Part shown: positions 47,627 through 59,635 of the stretch, in pieces
Position numbering within the stretch: position 1 is the stretch's first letter
Layout of the letters: each line of letters begins with the position of its first letter
NCBI RefSeq assembly: GCF_033958435.1
Contig: NC_134138.1
Location: 78,106,298 to 78,170,297, forward strand
Direction of reading: 5' to 3'
DNA: 64,000 bases
From: Carettochelys insculpta
Taxonomy: Eukaryota; Chordata; Testudines; Carettochelyidae
The notes under the pieces: model-generated
The model's database searches: none
What the model saw: the letters and a program-made list of their open reading frames with translations, nothing else
What the model was told of the DNA's origin: nothing
Position numbers and translations under genes: made by a program

Positions 47627-49627
47627 CTATAGCCCGGCACCGGGCATTGGCGGCCGGGAATCCCGCCGCGGTCGCAGCCTGGTCCGTGGCTGGGTGGGGG
47701 CAGGCTGGACTGGAAGGTACGGTGGCCGGCGAGTGTCAGGTGGCTCCAGGGGTCCCTCGGCGCTCCGGCCCTCGCCGGTGGGTGGCAGGGCAACGGCGGA
47801 CGGGACGGCGACGGGCGGAGCAGCTGGTGTTGGGGCTGCAGGAGCAGGCAGGGCGGGCGATGTTGCGGCCGGCACGGAATGGGGGGCCAGGTAGTCCACC
47901 AAGCGGTTAAATGTCTCCATGTAGGCCCCCCATGCCTCCTGGCGCCAGGCCAATGCCCGCTCCTGCAGCTGGAGGTGCTGCTCCGTGACCTCCAGCTGCC
48001 GACGGTGGATGGCCAGCAGCTGGGGGTCCATCGCCGTCGGCAGTTGGTGGCGCGGGGTCCACCGTCTAGCCCACCGTGGGGCCGGTCAGTCCTCGGCCGA
48101 GGGGCTGCCCTGGAGCGATGGTCCCGGAGGGTTCTCCGGGACGACTGACGCCTCGCCGGTGCTCTCTTCTGGTCCTTCTGATGGTGCAGGTGCAGGACAC
48201 AGGAGAGGAGGGGGGGGAGAAGAATGGAGACAGGCGTTAGTGTGGGCCCCGAGCCGTGGCCTTTGTCCCCACAGCCCTGTGCTGCAGGTTCCCCATCCCC
48301 GTCCCCGGGAGATGCTGCTGTGATGGATGGGGTTCAGGGGTCCCCCTGCCCTGCACCCCGTCCCCTGGTGGGAGCGACTCTCACTTCACCCTGCAGGGTC
48401 TGAGAGCAGGAGAGGTTTCTTAGGCCACAAATGCCCAGTTTCTGCCAGGAGTGACAGCACCAGCTGTCGGAAGAGACAGTCCTTCCAACCCATCCTGGCG
48501 AGAAGACCCCAAGGGGTGCCCCTCGGGGATGCAGCTTTCCCCCTCCTCAGGCTGGCTGCCTTCCAGCTCTCCCTTCCCCTAGCCTCTACCTGTGGCCCCC
48601 GCCCTCGGCCCCCAAGTCCAAGCCAGCTCGGCTCCTCCCTCCTGTTTGTTCAGGGCAGAGGTGTCACCTGCCAGCTGTAGCCCCAGGATCCTCCTTTGCC
48701 CCTGGGAGCTATTCAGCTCTTGTTGCTCATATGTAGCCTGAGTCTCCCTTTGTGTCCCACCCCCTCCTCCCGGGGGCCCCTCGAAGTTCCGCTCCCCCCT
48801 GGCCCGGGGATGGGGCATGGCACTGTCATGCGGGGTGTGGGGGGGCAGGGGCTGATGGATGCAGTGCTGTGAGGGCCATGGCCCTGGTGTCCTTGGGGCC
48901 ACGGCCATGTGAGCATGTGGGGGGCCCTGGACACATATCTCTTACCCCTGCCCCTCAAGCCCAGGGGTGTCCACCAGAGCGGGGTACCTACCTGTCGGTC
49001 CGCTCCCACGGTCCGGAGATCCCCGGGGGGCGGAGGCCCTGCTGCTGCTCCAGGATGGCAGGAGGAGGATCTGCAGCCCGGATTCTGCAGAGAAGGAGCC
49101 CCCCTCCTCCTCCTCCTCCTCCTCCTGCCGCGATGTCCCGGGGGTGGCCTCCGGGGGGGGGCCCCCGGGGTGCGGGGCTTGCCTCCGGGGCGGACTCCGT
49201 CTGCAGGGCCTGCTGGGGCTCGTCAGCTGAGGTTTCAAGGGTGGCCGGAGGGGAGGAGGTGTGCCGGGAGCCCCGGATGTCCCTGAGCTCCCTGTAAAAG
49301 GGGCACGTGACGGGGGCGGCCCCAGATTGGCTGGCCGCATCCTGGGCCCGGGAGTCACCCTGCCGCAGCTCCTTTACCTTACTCCTGAGGAGTGTGGGCA
49401 GGGTGACCCCGGGCAGCCAGGCCGTCGGCCAGCCGAGCGAACGCATCCGCGTTCCGCCTCTTGCTCCCCATTACCTGGAGCACCTCCTCCTCGCTCCAGA
49501 GCCCCAGCAGGTCCCACAGCTCGGCCTCCATCCAGGAGGGGCCCTGCTGCCGCTTCCCAGCCTGGCTGCCCTGGCTCCCCTTGGGGGGGGTCCCCTGGGG
49601 GCGCTGGGGGGGCTGCCGGCCAGCCAT
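47627..49627 (-). pseudogene. Myb/SANT-like gene, copy C, broken
   Basis: Exon 1 starts at the ATG at 49627 with PSWMEAELWDLLGLW, but about 8 bp are missing near 49385-49400, shifting the frame just before the KVKELRQG block. The donor GTAGGT is at 48991. The exon 2 acceptor, CAG in copies A and B, reads CAC here near 48190, so splicing would fail. Exon 2 retains the open coiled-coil region (DPQLLAIHRRQLEV onwards) down to the stop at 47627. Confidence 0.75.
48325..48760. repeat. ~430-bp Myb-intron insert, copy C
   Basis: Matches the copy A insert at 2203-2646 ('ccagtttctgccaggagtg', 'ccttccaacccatcctgg'). Absent from copy B. Confidence 0.6.
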
Positions 49628-50056
49628 CGCAGCTGTGTGGGGGGCTGCGGGTGGTGCAGGCTGGCCGCGTGTGCAGGCTGCAGCCTGCACGTTCCCTCAG
49701 CTTCCTGCAGAGGCAGGGAGGGGGAAGGGACCTTTAAGGGGCCGCTCCACACAGCCACCAGTGAGCTGAGGGGCTGGAGAGAGCGTCTCTCAACCCCCCA
49801 GCTTATGGCCGCCATGGAGGACCCAGCAATTTCGACGTTGCGGGACGCGGATCGTCTACACGGTCCCTACTTCGACGTTGAACGTCGAAGTAGGGCGCTG
49901 TTCCGATCCCCTCATGAGGTTAGCGACTTCGACGTCTCGCCGCCTAACTTCGAAGTTAACTTCGAAATAGCGCCCGACGCGTGTAGCCGCGACGGGCGCT
50001 ATTTCGAAGTTAGTGCCACTACTTCGAAGTAGCGTGCACGTGTAGACACAGCTTAA

Positions 50057-50609
50057 AGGCCAGAAATTTCATTTATTTTAACAAAATGAAATTAACCAAT
50101 TAGTTGCTGGTGCACATTCTGCCTCAGTTATGGATTCTGTGTGAAATTCTGTTGCCATGGAATTATATACAAGAATGATCGCTGGGTAGGTGGAAAATAA
50201 ACTTCTGCAGTATACTCCTGACTGTATTTCTGAAGTATGCATTAATTCTCACTGCAACCTGGCCTGCCACAAATCTATTCAGTTCTGTTGAGCCAGGAAT
50301 CTTAATTACAGTCTTCATTGGCATTCCTAAAGAGTTTTTAAGTGCCAAGAAAATGGGTGCCTCTTAGAATAATGCATGAAGAGTCCTGAAGGCTAGAGTT
50401 AAGTAAAGCTGAACAATAGAACTGGTGGGCAGAATTTCATTAATGATAATTAACAGCTCCCCTACATGTGGTATAACAGCATGTTGTGTCCATTTATACT
50501 TATGGTGATATTTCAGGTACGGTAAAAAAGACCAAAGACAGAGACTGGAAAAAAAGACTAAAGAATGAATTGCTTTGGTGTATATTACAAGATAGGGAAA
50601 AATAGTTGT
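50057..50609. other. No recognised feature
   Basis: AT-rich spacer between copy C and the LTR-type element. Confidence 0.4.
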
Positions 50610-50908
50610 GTACTTGTAGCGAGGTGCCCTGGCCTCCCCCAGACTCAGAGGTGGAGGAGGCTGCTCAAAGGCCCTGGTGGGCAGGCCCTGAGCTGGAACA
50701 CCAGTGCCTTGCCCCGCAGAGGGTGGTGCCTAGGGCCAGAAAGGCCAGGGGCGGGGCTTGAGGCCCATTAAATGCTGAGCCGCCATGCCGGGAGGAGCTG
50801 GCTGACCGTGCTCCCAGGCGCCGGGGATGGGAAGCCCGCCACCGGCCAGCTTGTCGTCCAGAGCTGCCTCCCAGCCACCGAGACCAGCCTGGGCAGCTAC
50901 AGATAAGG

Positions 50909-51328
50909 ATGCCACAAACGTACTACCTGGACTTCCCGGACCTACCAGGGTCCTCATGCCGGTGGAGGGCCCCCTCCCCTGAGCTCTGGCCAGGACCAGA
51001 GAGACCATCTGGGGCTAACTACCCAGAGGCCCCGGAAGCACCCCATCCTGGAGTTCGGCCAGACACCCGCAGTGCAGAGGCCTCCGACTGCCCTGAGCCC
51101 ACAGTTCTGCCACCACCAGACTACCCCAACGACATTGAGATGTCTGACTGGCTGGAGCCCCCAAAAGCAGACTACTCGGATGAGACTTACCTGCCGGGAC
51201 TGGCCGACTGGACCGACTGGGATCCTGCACCGATGGAGGTTGAGGTAGGAAGTGACTCGGGGAACGCTCCCCCTGAGCCAATGGTGGTGTGTTGCGGTCT
51301 GGATCCCCACTGCCAAGCTCAGGTGTGA
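50909..51328 (+). CDS. Unidentified 139-aa frame in the LTR-type element
   Basis: MPQTYYLDFPDLPGSSCRW onwards, rich in Pro, Asp and Glu, with repeated DY/DW-type acidic motifs such as DYPNDIEMSDWLEP and DYSDETYLPGLADW. It has no signal peptide, membrane segment or zinc knuckle. It could be a remnant of a gag-like frame or a short accessory frame. I do not recognise it. Translation is uncertain. Confidence 0.3.
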   Translation: MPQTYYLDFPDLPGSSCRWRAPSPELWPGPERPSGANYPEAPEAPHPGVRPDTRSAEASDCPEPTVLPPPDYPNDIEMSDWLEPPKADYSDETYLPGLADWTDWDPAPMEVEVGSDSGNAPPEPMVVCCGLDPHCQAQV

Positions 51329-51449
51329 GCGATCCACAGGGCCCCGGGTCAGGTCACAGTGGAGCAGGAGGGCCTGCGACCTACTATCCCCTCCCTGGTG
51401 GGGTCACCCGTCTCCTCTCTAAAGCCGACCCCGGCTAAGGGGAAGTATT

Positions 51450-51840
51450 GTGACTGATGCCCTGCCCTGAACTAAGGGCTGGGCTTCCCCAGACTGTTGG
51501 TTTAACCCTTGCCCCGCCCCAAGCTGAGGGCTGGGGCCCATAAGCTGCTGTTTGACTGCTGCCCCGCCCTGACCCAAGGGCTGGGCTTCCCCAAAACTGT
51601 GTGCACGTACCTGCAGCCCCACCTTGCCGTAAGGGCTGGATGTCCAAACCACTTGCGGAACCCTTGCCCCACCCCAAGCTGAGGGCTGGGGCCCATAAAC
51701 CGCTGTTTGGCCGCTGCCTGGCCCTGGACTAAGGGCTGGGCTTCCCAGTTCAGCAGGTGTGACTGCTGCCCCGCCCTGAGCAAAGGACAGGCCCCTGACT
51801 GTTTGACTGACCGCAGCCCCGCCCCAGACTGTAGGCGGGG
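51450..51840. repeat. Imperfect tandem repeat, about 60-bp units
   Basis: The block 'aagggctgggcttcccca' recurs, together with 'gagggctggggcccataa' and 'ctgccccgccctga'. About six imperfect units are present. Confidence 0.7.
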
Positions 51841-51977
51841 CCCTCCAGCTGCTGGCTGACCAACCGCTGGCCCTTAAAGGGGACAAAGCCCTGGGACAGC
51901 TAGACCCAGTGGGCAAGCTGTGTGGGCCCCCGCCGCCCAGAGGGCACACAGCCTTAGCACCGGGCTCTTACAGTACT

Positions 51978-53354
51978 CCATAGGGATGCTGAGGTAAATT
52001 GTTTTCATAGTTTATGGTGTTTCTGTGAGAGAATCTCTGCATAACAAACAAGTGATACCAGATGAAAATCTAGAAGTTCCACAAGTATAGGAACAGACTC
52101 ATTTTCTTGAAATATCAGAATATGACATGGATTATTATAAACAGTATTGTAACAAATTTCCTATTTGGAGGACAGGAAGGAAAAGGTGACTCATGGCCCA
52201 CCTCAAACTGCAAAATGTGCAGCAGTAATGTAAGTAGTACAGTTGTATGGATATCTGTGCTTCTCACTGGGAAACTATTCTGTTCAATGAGGTACTACAC
52301 AACAATAATTTGTGAGTCATTGCTGATTTTAATTAGCTTTTGAAGTGCAAAATTTGACTTAAAGTACATTATAAGTTTCAGCATATCAGGTGCTTCCAGA
52401 TAAATTAGTTGAAAGTGCAACTAGGTATTTATGATTTCAACATTTTAGAAAAATTACTGTGGAATTTTCCCCCAGCCCTACTTTTTGAGTGTCCAAGTAA
52501 GGGAGACAATTAAAAGAACCTTGCCACCTGGAAAAATAAGACTTCTTATGCTCAGATAGTAGAAGGATTCCATAGGGCTTATATCACTGTTATTCTTGGC
52601 CTCTGCTCAGGAGATTGGGTCATAGCATATAAGATGATAAAGGCTGAAGCCTCTTCCTAATACTCATGAGAACCAAGGAAAAGTAAAAGCTTCATATGGT
52701 GTGAAAGTTTAACAATGTTTTGAAATGTTCTCCACAAGACTCCCATTGCAAAGATACCTTATGCTTGCCCTGTACTGAGAACAGCTCAGCAGACTGGATG
52801 ATCTAACCCAGAATTTCTATTAGTTGCACCAGAGATTGTGCCTTGTGTGTTCTCCATGATTCTGAGAATTGTTTCTGCAGTTGCACAAGTTCTATAGCAT
52901 CTGCTCCAATGTGGCCTCTTTCACTGGGTCTTGTGTTACCTTCCACTTGTGGTAACATGTAGTATCTCCTGGACGAGCAGGCCAGCGTTAAAATAAACCT
53001 TATAGTATGAACAGAAAACAAGTAACAAAACTTCCTGTGCCTGTAACTGCCACATCCAGAGATTTGTTTCTTGCCTTGTTGGTTTGTTTGTTTGTCCATG
53101 CCTCAACAAGTAGTGTGTTTCAGGAATCCAAAGACTGAACCTACAGTGTACAATGTGGAATCTCTGCATTTCTTGGAGGACTTATGCTAGAGCATTTGCT
53201 TGCCTATCATTATGGAATTAGCTTTTCTAATTTTTTTTCAGAGCTTCTATTGACCCATATAATATCCACTGTATAGTGAGATGTGGCTGAAAGATTTTGT
53301 CAGCATGAGTTTAAGAGAGCTGTGTTGCTCCCAGACTAATAGATTTGTACATTT
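51978..53354. other. No recognised feature
   Basis: AT-rich unannotated DNA. Confidence 0.4.
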
Positions 53355-53460
53355 CTAAGGCCTAAACAGTCCTTATAATCATCTAGTTTGCCCTCCTGCA
53401 TATTGCATTCCATAGAACCTCATCCAATAATTTCTGCATCAAGGACGGTTTATTAGCAGA
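53355..53460. repeat. Fragment of the old LINE-like repeat
   Basis: 'aatcatctagtttgccctcc' and 'ccatagaacctcatcc' match the start of the repeat at 43440. Confidence 0.45.
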
Positions 53461-54957
53461 GAAAGTTAATGATGTTGCACTTGTGTAACTGAGGGCATAA
53501 TATCATGACAAAAGGGGGTTTTGGGTGTAATTAAAGACATAATTTTACTTGCAGAATATTATTACTTAGAGTAGATGGGGGGAAGCATTACCCTTTAATT
53601 GAATTTTTTTCACAAATTTTGTTTAAAGTTATATATTTTTGTAGAAAAAATTTCAACGAAATATAGGGAATTGTAGCTAAACTCCTATGGGTCTTGGAGA
53701 CTTGAGGCATGTTGGCACATGAAGCCACCTTACCACAAACTTCTGAAACCACTGTCTTTCCCCCCCAACCCCCCACAAAAAAAAATCCCAAAGGTGAAAA
53801 AAGTAATACCAGCTACTAGTATTTCCATATTAGGGGAGGACAATAATGAGATTATCAGTGCCAAGAGTTAGTGATTGTCACTTGTGCAATTGGCCATAGA
53901 CTCCCAAGCAAGAATAACATATCTGAAGCCTGTCTACCCAATGATAGTCAGACCAACGCATTTTATTTAGTTGGAATTATACTAAGGAAAAATATTTAAG
54001 GTACTACATAAGTAAGTAGATGAGCAACTTGTATTGAAAAGCCTGCTAATTTCTAGACACTCAGTGACCATTTAGCTCAGTAAACTTTAGCATCATCTTA
54101 GACTAACCCTGTCTTTTGGAAAAAAAAGGGTTAAAACTCCATCTAGTACTCCACTGGAGTATGGTGTTACAATAGGCTATGTAATGTAGTATTCTTGTCA
54201 CTTCCTCATTATTCCTTGGCACATAAGGGCATATACTTCCCCAGAGTTATATTCTAGAGCACAAATTGGATACAGGTATGAAATTTGAACTACACATATT
54301 ATTAAATAAAAATACAATCTAATAAAAACTCTGGACTCAAGCCTAAAAAGGAAATTGTTGTGACACTGGCCTTCACAGTCCTTGAATTTACAAGCAGGCT
54401 AACTCATCAATAGCATTGGCTGAATGAACAATGATATACCTTATCCTTTTGTGTGATGGCCTTCAGTAGAGTTCACATTTTGAAACCAAGCTAAGACTCT
54501 CATCTCATCCCATACTGCAACAATATATAATTAAGTAACACATGTCTTAAAATATTACGAACATCTATCTGATGCTGTCATGTGAGAATCCAACAAAAAG
54601 GATATAATCTTCCTGTCATTGTTACAATGATGCCTACTGATTTCTGATTTGCACCAGAATTAGAGATCAGACTCACTTCCACATACACTAGTTTATAGTT
54701 AAAATATAAACCCTGCTAGACGGAAATCACAAATATTTTTTATTTTATCTGGTTTTCTATATTTTTGTGATCAACATCACTGAGGTAATTATACGAGGTA
54801 TGAGTTATCTTTAACACCCAAAGGATGTGATTGAAGTCTAGCCTGGTGGTATTTGTGGTGCCATTTTCTGCAGCTTATTCCTCTGTAAGAAGGAGCTGTT
54901 TCCTGGCATCTTGTGGTGAACTGGAGAAAGGACTTTGGGAGCAGGATGTATTAGCAT
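53461..54957. other. No recognised feature
   Basis: AT-rich unannotated DNA. Confidence 0.4.
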
Positions 54958-55190
54958 ATGCCATGTGTGGGGAATTTATGGTTCATGGGCTAGATCCATC
55001 CTGCCAAGCAGCTAGATCTAGTCCATGGACTGTCCCACTGGGACCTTCAGGTACAGAGCAGCCAGCCACTTCAGTGCAGCCTCACTGCTTCAAGCAGCTT
55101 TCTGATCCAAGTAGCTCTGTGTCCTGGACACCAGCAATGGCTGATTGCCTAAAAAAGACAGGGATAGGTGATTCGTGCACATGACAATCT
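54958..55190. mobile_element. Possible hAT fragment
   Basis: 'ttcatgggctagatccatcc' and 'agatctagtccatggac' resemble the left arm of the hAT element at 55955. Confidence 0.35.
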
Positions 55191-55199
55191 CCATCTTGG

Positions 55200-55954
55200 A
55201 GTACACTTTTACACAGTAAAAACAATGGCATTCCCTCCGCAGGGGAAAGCTATAAAGAGTGTCTGACACGCTCTAAGAAGGAGAAACAGCTTTATAGTAT
55301 ACTGGAGATCCTGGTCAGGATAAGATCTTTTCTGCTCTGAGACTTTCACCTGATATGAGAACAGCTGTTTGCAACAAGAACTCACATGTAACGAGATTCT
55401 TAGTGGAATAGAACTAGCTATGTGTGTTCTTTTATTCTCACTGGAGAATGCACTTTGATCTGACAGTTTTTCTTATAACCATTTAAATCCTACTGTTTTG
55501 TTTAATAAAAATTCTTGTGTTTATAATCAAGCCCAGTGTAAATAATTATTACCTGGGGAGATCTATGACTGTGAGTGTCTCTCCCTATCATTGGCAAAGG
55601 GGGCTTATCTAATAAGCCTGCCCGAGATGGGTTTGTGTGGGGTTTTGATCCCTTTGGGGGTTGATTCCCTGGGTGCTGAGCCCTAAAACTTCACCCTCCC
55701 CAGATCTGTGATTAAACATTGTCTACATGACTCTGCAGGTTGGTGGTTACCCCAACTCTGTGCCTTGCCCAAGGGAGATCAGAGAATACAGCTCATCAGA
55801 ACAGGATGATGGGGAGCCCCAGAGAGAAAGAAGTCAGGTTTCAGTGGCCTGATCAACACACCAGGGAACATCCCAAGGGGTCTTCTGTGACTGCACTCTG
55901 CCACCTTCCTACCCCTGCCCCAGGCCAGCACCTGCACACACGCTCATCCCAGAG
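55200..55954. other. Possible retroelement relic, unassigned
   Basis: It contains an AATAAA inside 'tttgtttaataaaaattctt' near 55500 and a composition unlike the flanks. I half recognise the layout as a common turtle repeat but cannot name it. Confidence 0.25.
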
Positions 55955-56913
55955 CAGGTGTAGGCAAGATACATCCTGAGGGCTGGATCTGGCCCCCTAA
56001 GCTCCTGGATCTGGTCCACAAAGTGCCTCAGGCACAAAGCAGCCAGCTGGTGCTTTAAGTTGATTCCTGCTTCTGTGGCTCTGCTCCAGCCACAGGTGGG
56101 GAGGGAGGCTTCAATCACTGCTTCCACCCCTTGCAAAATATCAGCTCCCATTGGCAGTTCACACTTTCTTGCCAATGGAAGCTGAGAGCTTTTTGCTGAG
56201 GCGTGGGGGCAGTGTGTGACGTCTCCCCCTTTCCTCAGTATCCAGAGCAGATCCCCATGGTGCAAGCAGCAGTTTTAAGCTGTCTGGGGCTGCAGCAGTC
56301 AAGGATCCTGCCTCACAAGCTGCTGGTCAGGGGTCACTTAAGTAAGTTTCCTGGCCAGAGCCTGCCTTTGTCACTCCAGACCCTCGATCCCTCAACATTC
56401 TGCTCTCCCTGTTCCTTCCCCTTCCCCTACATAACTTTAACCATCTGCCCCTCCTCCTGCTCCCAGACAACCTCCCAGACCCTGCACCCCAACCCTTTGC
56501 ACCACCCCCTACTGCACCACAGACCCCTGCCACGGGTCACAACAACCTCCTTCACCCAAACTCCCTCTCAGACCCCACTTACTGTCCTGAACCCCAATCC
56601 CTTACCCCAAACACATTTCTGTGCCCAACCTTCATCTCAGACCCCACACTTCCTCCATTAATATCATGGAAGAGTGCAGCCCTTGATCACTTTCCAAATT
56701 ATTGGCATTTCCCCCTATTAAAATTATTGCCTGACCCTGTGCCACAATACCCTGATCCATCTCAGAGCCTGCCACTCAGCTAAACTCCCTCCCTCACCCA
56801 GATTCCCTCTCAGAGCCTTAGGCAGGAGAGACGGGGAGAGGTAGAGTGAGGGAGGGGTGTAGGTTCTGGGCATTTTGGGCACCACTAAAATTTCTGCAAA
56901 TGTGCTGCCCCTG
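55955..56913. mobile_element. hAT-type element relic, ~960 bp
   Basis: The left end 'caggtgtaggcaagatac' and the right end 'gtgctgcccctg' are degraded inverted ends of the CAGGGGTGGGCAAA type. The neighbouring 8-mers cccagagc and ctcagagc agree at 7 of 8 positions if the left boundary is moved by one base. The interior is a run of CCC-rich imperfect repeats, with no transposase. Confidence 0.55.
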
Positions 56914-56929
56914 CTCAGAGCAAATCCCA

Positions 56930-57143
56930 AGATCTGGATTCCCACAACAGTGCACTGTGGGATACATACATGTTAGATACCTACCCACAATTCATTGCTA
57001 ACACTGCTGATTATGGTGCCCCTAATGTGGGCATGATCAGTCAACAGAGGAAACAAGTATGAACACCCTTTGCTGATTTTTGGTTTGTCAACTTTTGGAT
57101 GTCAACATAAGTTTTGTTGGCAAAACTTGCCAGTATATACAAG
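56930..57143. mobile_element. Old MITE right-end fragment
   Basis: 'ttttgttggcaaaacttgcc' followed by 'agtatatacaaggcc' resembles a degraded gtgtagacaaggcc terminus. Confidence 0.45.
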
Positions 57144-57376
57144 GCCTCAATGTATCAGTGATAACAAGATGTTAAGCTTTTTCTGACATCCTGCAAGAAA
57201 TGTGCTACTTATAAACTTCCTGCTGTAACTTAATTCTTTATAGTGTGATAAATCCTTGATTCATATTGAACTTGTGAACACCGCAATTTTTTTTAAATGC
57301 TCATCTCTTGCTTTAACAGATTATCCCTTACTGGCTTTCAGTATATTCTTCATTTTATTTTGCCAGCATTCCTCAT
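57144..57376. other. No recognised feature
   Basis: Short AT-rich spacer. Confidence 0.4.
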
Positions 57377-57379
57377 TTT

Positions 57380-57815
57380 GGCTGTGTCTACACTAGCCCC
57401 AAACTTCGAAATGGCCACGCAAATGGCCATTTCGAAGTTTACTAATGAAGCACTGAAATGCATATTAAGCACTTCATTAGCATGCGGGCGGCCGTAGCAC
57501 TTTGAAATTGATACACTTCGCTGCCGCGCAGCTCGTCCCGATGGGGCTCCTTTTCGAAAGGACCCCACCTACTTCGAAGTCCCCTTATTCCCATCAGCTC
57601 ATGGGAATAAAGGGACTTCGAAGTAGGCGGGGTCCTTTCGAAAAGGAGCCCTGTCGGGACGAGCCACGCAGTGGCGAGGCGCATCAATTTAGAAGTGCCA
57701 CGGCTGCCCGCATGCTAATGAAGCGCTTAATATGCATTTCAGTGCTTCATTAGTAAACTTCGAAATGGCCATTTGCGTGGCCATTTCGAAGTTTGGGGTT
57801 AGTGTAGACGTAGCC
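57380..57815. mobile_element. Palindromic TTCGAA MITE, 436 bp
   Basis: The ends are ggctgtgtctacactag and agtgtagacgtagcc, flanked by TTT at 57377-57379 and 57816-57818. It is palindromic about 'cccatcagctcatggg' near 57590. Each arm carries a small inner hairpin around 'aaatggcc...ggccattt'. No coding capacity. Confidence 0.9.
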
Positions 57816-57818
57816 TTT

Positions 57819-58680
57819 GTAACTTAATCTGTTTTGGTCATGTTTTTCATTCTTCTTTTTCTTTCCTTTTCTCTTTTTCCTTTTTAGCCTCATTTATTTT
57901 TCCACAGTGCTGCTTTTACTTATTTGAATGATGTTTTGCCATTCTATTCCTTCATTTCTTAGCTGCTTTGTAAGATAGTCCATTTTGATTTGATCATCTG
58001 CCATCAAGATACTTCTCTTTTGGCTTTATTTTAGCATGTTTTCTACTGTATTAAAGAAGCATCTGAAAGCTCTGAAATATCTTGAGCTATCAAGTCTTTT
58101 GAACTCCACAGAGCAGAACAGTGGTATTTTCAGTGCCTGTTTCATAGTCATGGTGTATCTTTTGTACTTTGATATTGCACTCCTAAAAGATACAATATAC
58201 TGTGTATATCTAGGCATAAGTCAATGTCACTACTTAAATAAATGGAGGTAGCAATGTAATGATTTATAGAATTGCTTTCCAATAATATCCAATTGTGAAA
58301 AACAACGTAACTCTATTGTTTTCTCCAATGGAACTAAGCCAATCTACACCATCTTAGGAGCAGTCCTTTAGTCTAAATGTGAAGTAAATGGAATATAACA
58401 ATAGATTAAATTTCCAATATATTTTCTCAAGATCCATGACGTCCTCCCAATTATTATTCCTAAAACCTAGCTAGAGGATGAACATGTAGTGGGTGAGTAA
58501 CATTACCAAATATTCAGTTTTCAGTAAATCATAATAACCTGGATTGGGAAAATTCTCATAGTTTAACAAATGTACTGTTCCAAAGTAGGCCACTACCTTA
58601 CCTCTCCCAGTTTGTGGTGCTGTCATTATAAATTCTGTAATCTTTATTATTATTTCTAAAATTAAACTTATTGTACTCTG
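57819..58680. other. No recognised feature
   Basis: AT-rich spacer between MITEs. Confidence 0.4.
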
Positions 58681-58683
58681 TTA

Positions 58684-58930
58684 GGCTATATTTAGACTTT
58701 GTTTGCTATGAAATAATAACTCCGCGGCTACTCCCCATGCTCGAAATGGCAGTGCTATTTTGAGAGCTGTATTCCAGTTCCTCTACCCCTCATCATGATA
58801 AGGTAGTGGAACTTTGAAATAGGTGCTTATTGTGAACTTCAGTACCATTTGGATGGCACCAAGGTTGAAATAAGGTATCACAAATAATTTATGCAATTTT
58901 TCAAGTTAAGGATACAGTCTAAACACAGCC
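58684..58930. mobile_element. Short Harbinger-type MITE, 247 bp
   Basis: The ends are ggctatatttagacttt and cagtctaaacacagcc, flanked by TTA at 58681-58683 and 58931-58933. It is more diverged than its neighbours. Confidence 0.75.
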
Positions 58931-59132
58931 TTAGAGGCAATAACAGCCCAGATTTTTCTTTCCCTTTAAGAACCTTCTGGAGAATCTTGCAATATTGTGG
59001 CTCATAGATTTGAGGGTATTAGATTTTAAATACTTAAATGCAGGACTTCAGTACTTAGTTTATTAAAATGCATTGCAGTAGGATGAGCGCACATCTTTGC
59101 AAACTGTGAAGTTTGTTTCAAATCCACTTGTA

Positions 59133-59568
59133 GGCCGTGTCTACACTAGCCCCAAACTTCGAAATGGCCATGCAAATGGCCATTTCAAAGTTTACTAATG
59201 AAGCGCTGAAATGCATATTCCGCGCTTCATGAGCATGCGGGCAGCCACGGCACTTCGAAATTGACGCACCTCGCCACCATGCGTCTCGTCCAGACGGGGC
59301 TCCTTTTCGAAAGGACCCCGCCTACTTCGAAGTCCCCTTATTCCCATCAGCTCATGGGAATAAGGGGACTTCGAAGTAGGCGGGGTCCTTTCGAAAAGGA
59401 GCCCCATCAGGGCAAGCTGCGCGGCGGCGAGGCGCGTCAATTTCGAAGTGCCACTTCTGCCCGCATGCTTATGAAGCGCGGAATATGCATTTCAGTGCTT
59501 CATTAGTAAACTTCGAAATGGCCATTTGCATGGTCATTTCGAAGTTTGGGGCTAGCGTAGCCGTAGCC
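59133..59568. mobile_element. Palindromic TTCGAA MITE, 436 bp
   Basis: The ends are ggccgtgtctacactag and ctagcgtagccgtagcc, flanked by GTA at 59130-59132 and 59569-59571. It has the same length and layout as the copy at 57380. Confidence 0.9.
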
Positions 59569-59635
59569 GTAGTGTTGTATTGGCATTTCCCTTAGCTGAC
59601 ATTAAGCAGTCTCTCTCTCTGTTTTTCAGAACAGA

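Larger units (their letters stand above)
45432..50053 (+). mobile_element. Harbinger element, copy C, complete, 4622 bp
   Basis: The left end is ggctacatctacacgtg and the right end is cacgtgtagacacagct, flanked by TAA at 45429-45431 and 50054-50056. It has the full two-gene plan, with one small lesion in the transposase and several in the Myb-like gene. Its ends are nearly identical to those of the 711-bp MITE at 60542, so it belongs to the subfamily that produced that MITE. Confidence 0.9.
50615..51972. mobile_element. LTR-type element relic, 1358 bp
   Basis: It starts TGTAGCGAGG and ends CTCTTACA, giving TG...CA termini. It is flanked by the exact 5-mer GTACT at 50610-50614 and 51973-51977. 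The sequence is GC-rich, with an internal open frame (50909-51328) and a tandem-repeat half (51450-51840). A purine-rich 'aaggggaag' near 51437 precedes 'tgtgactgatgccct', which could mark a second LTR start. It is either one long LTR or a short LTR element with a gag-like remnant. Confidence 0.6.

Noticed and set aside
56203..56661. 152-codon frame near 56200-56660
   Set aside because: It lies within the CCC-rich interior of a hAT relic, and the low-complexity Pro/Ser/Thr content reflects base composition.
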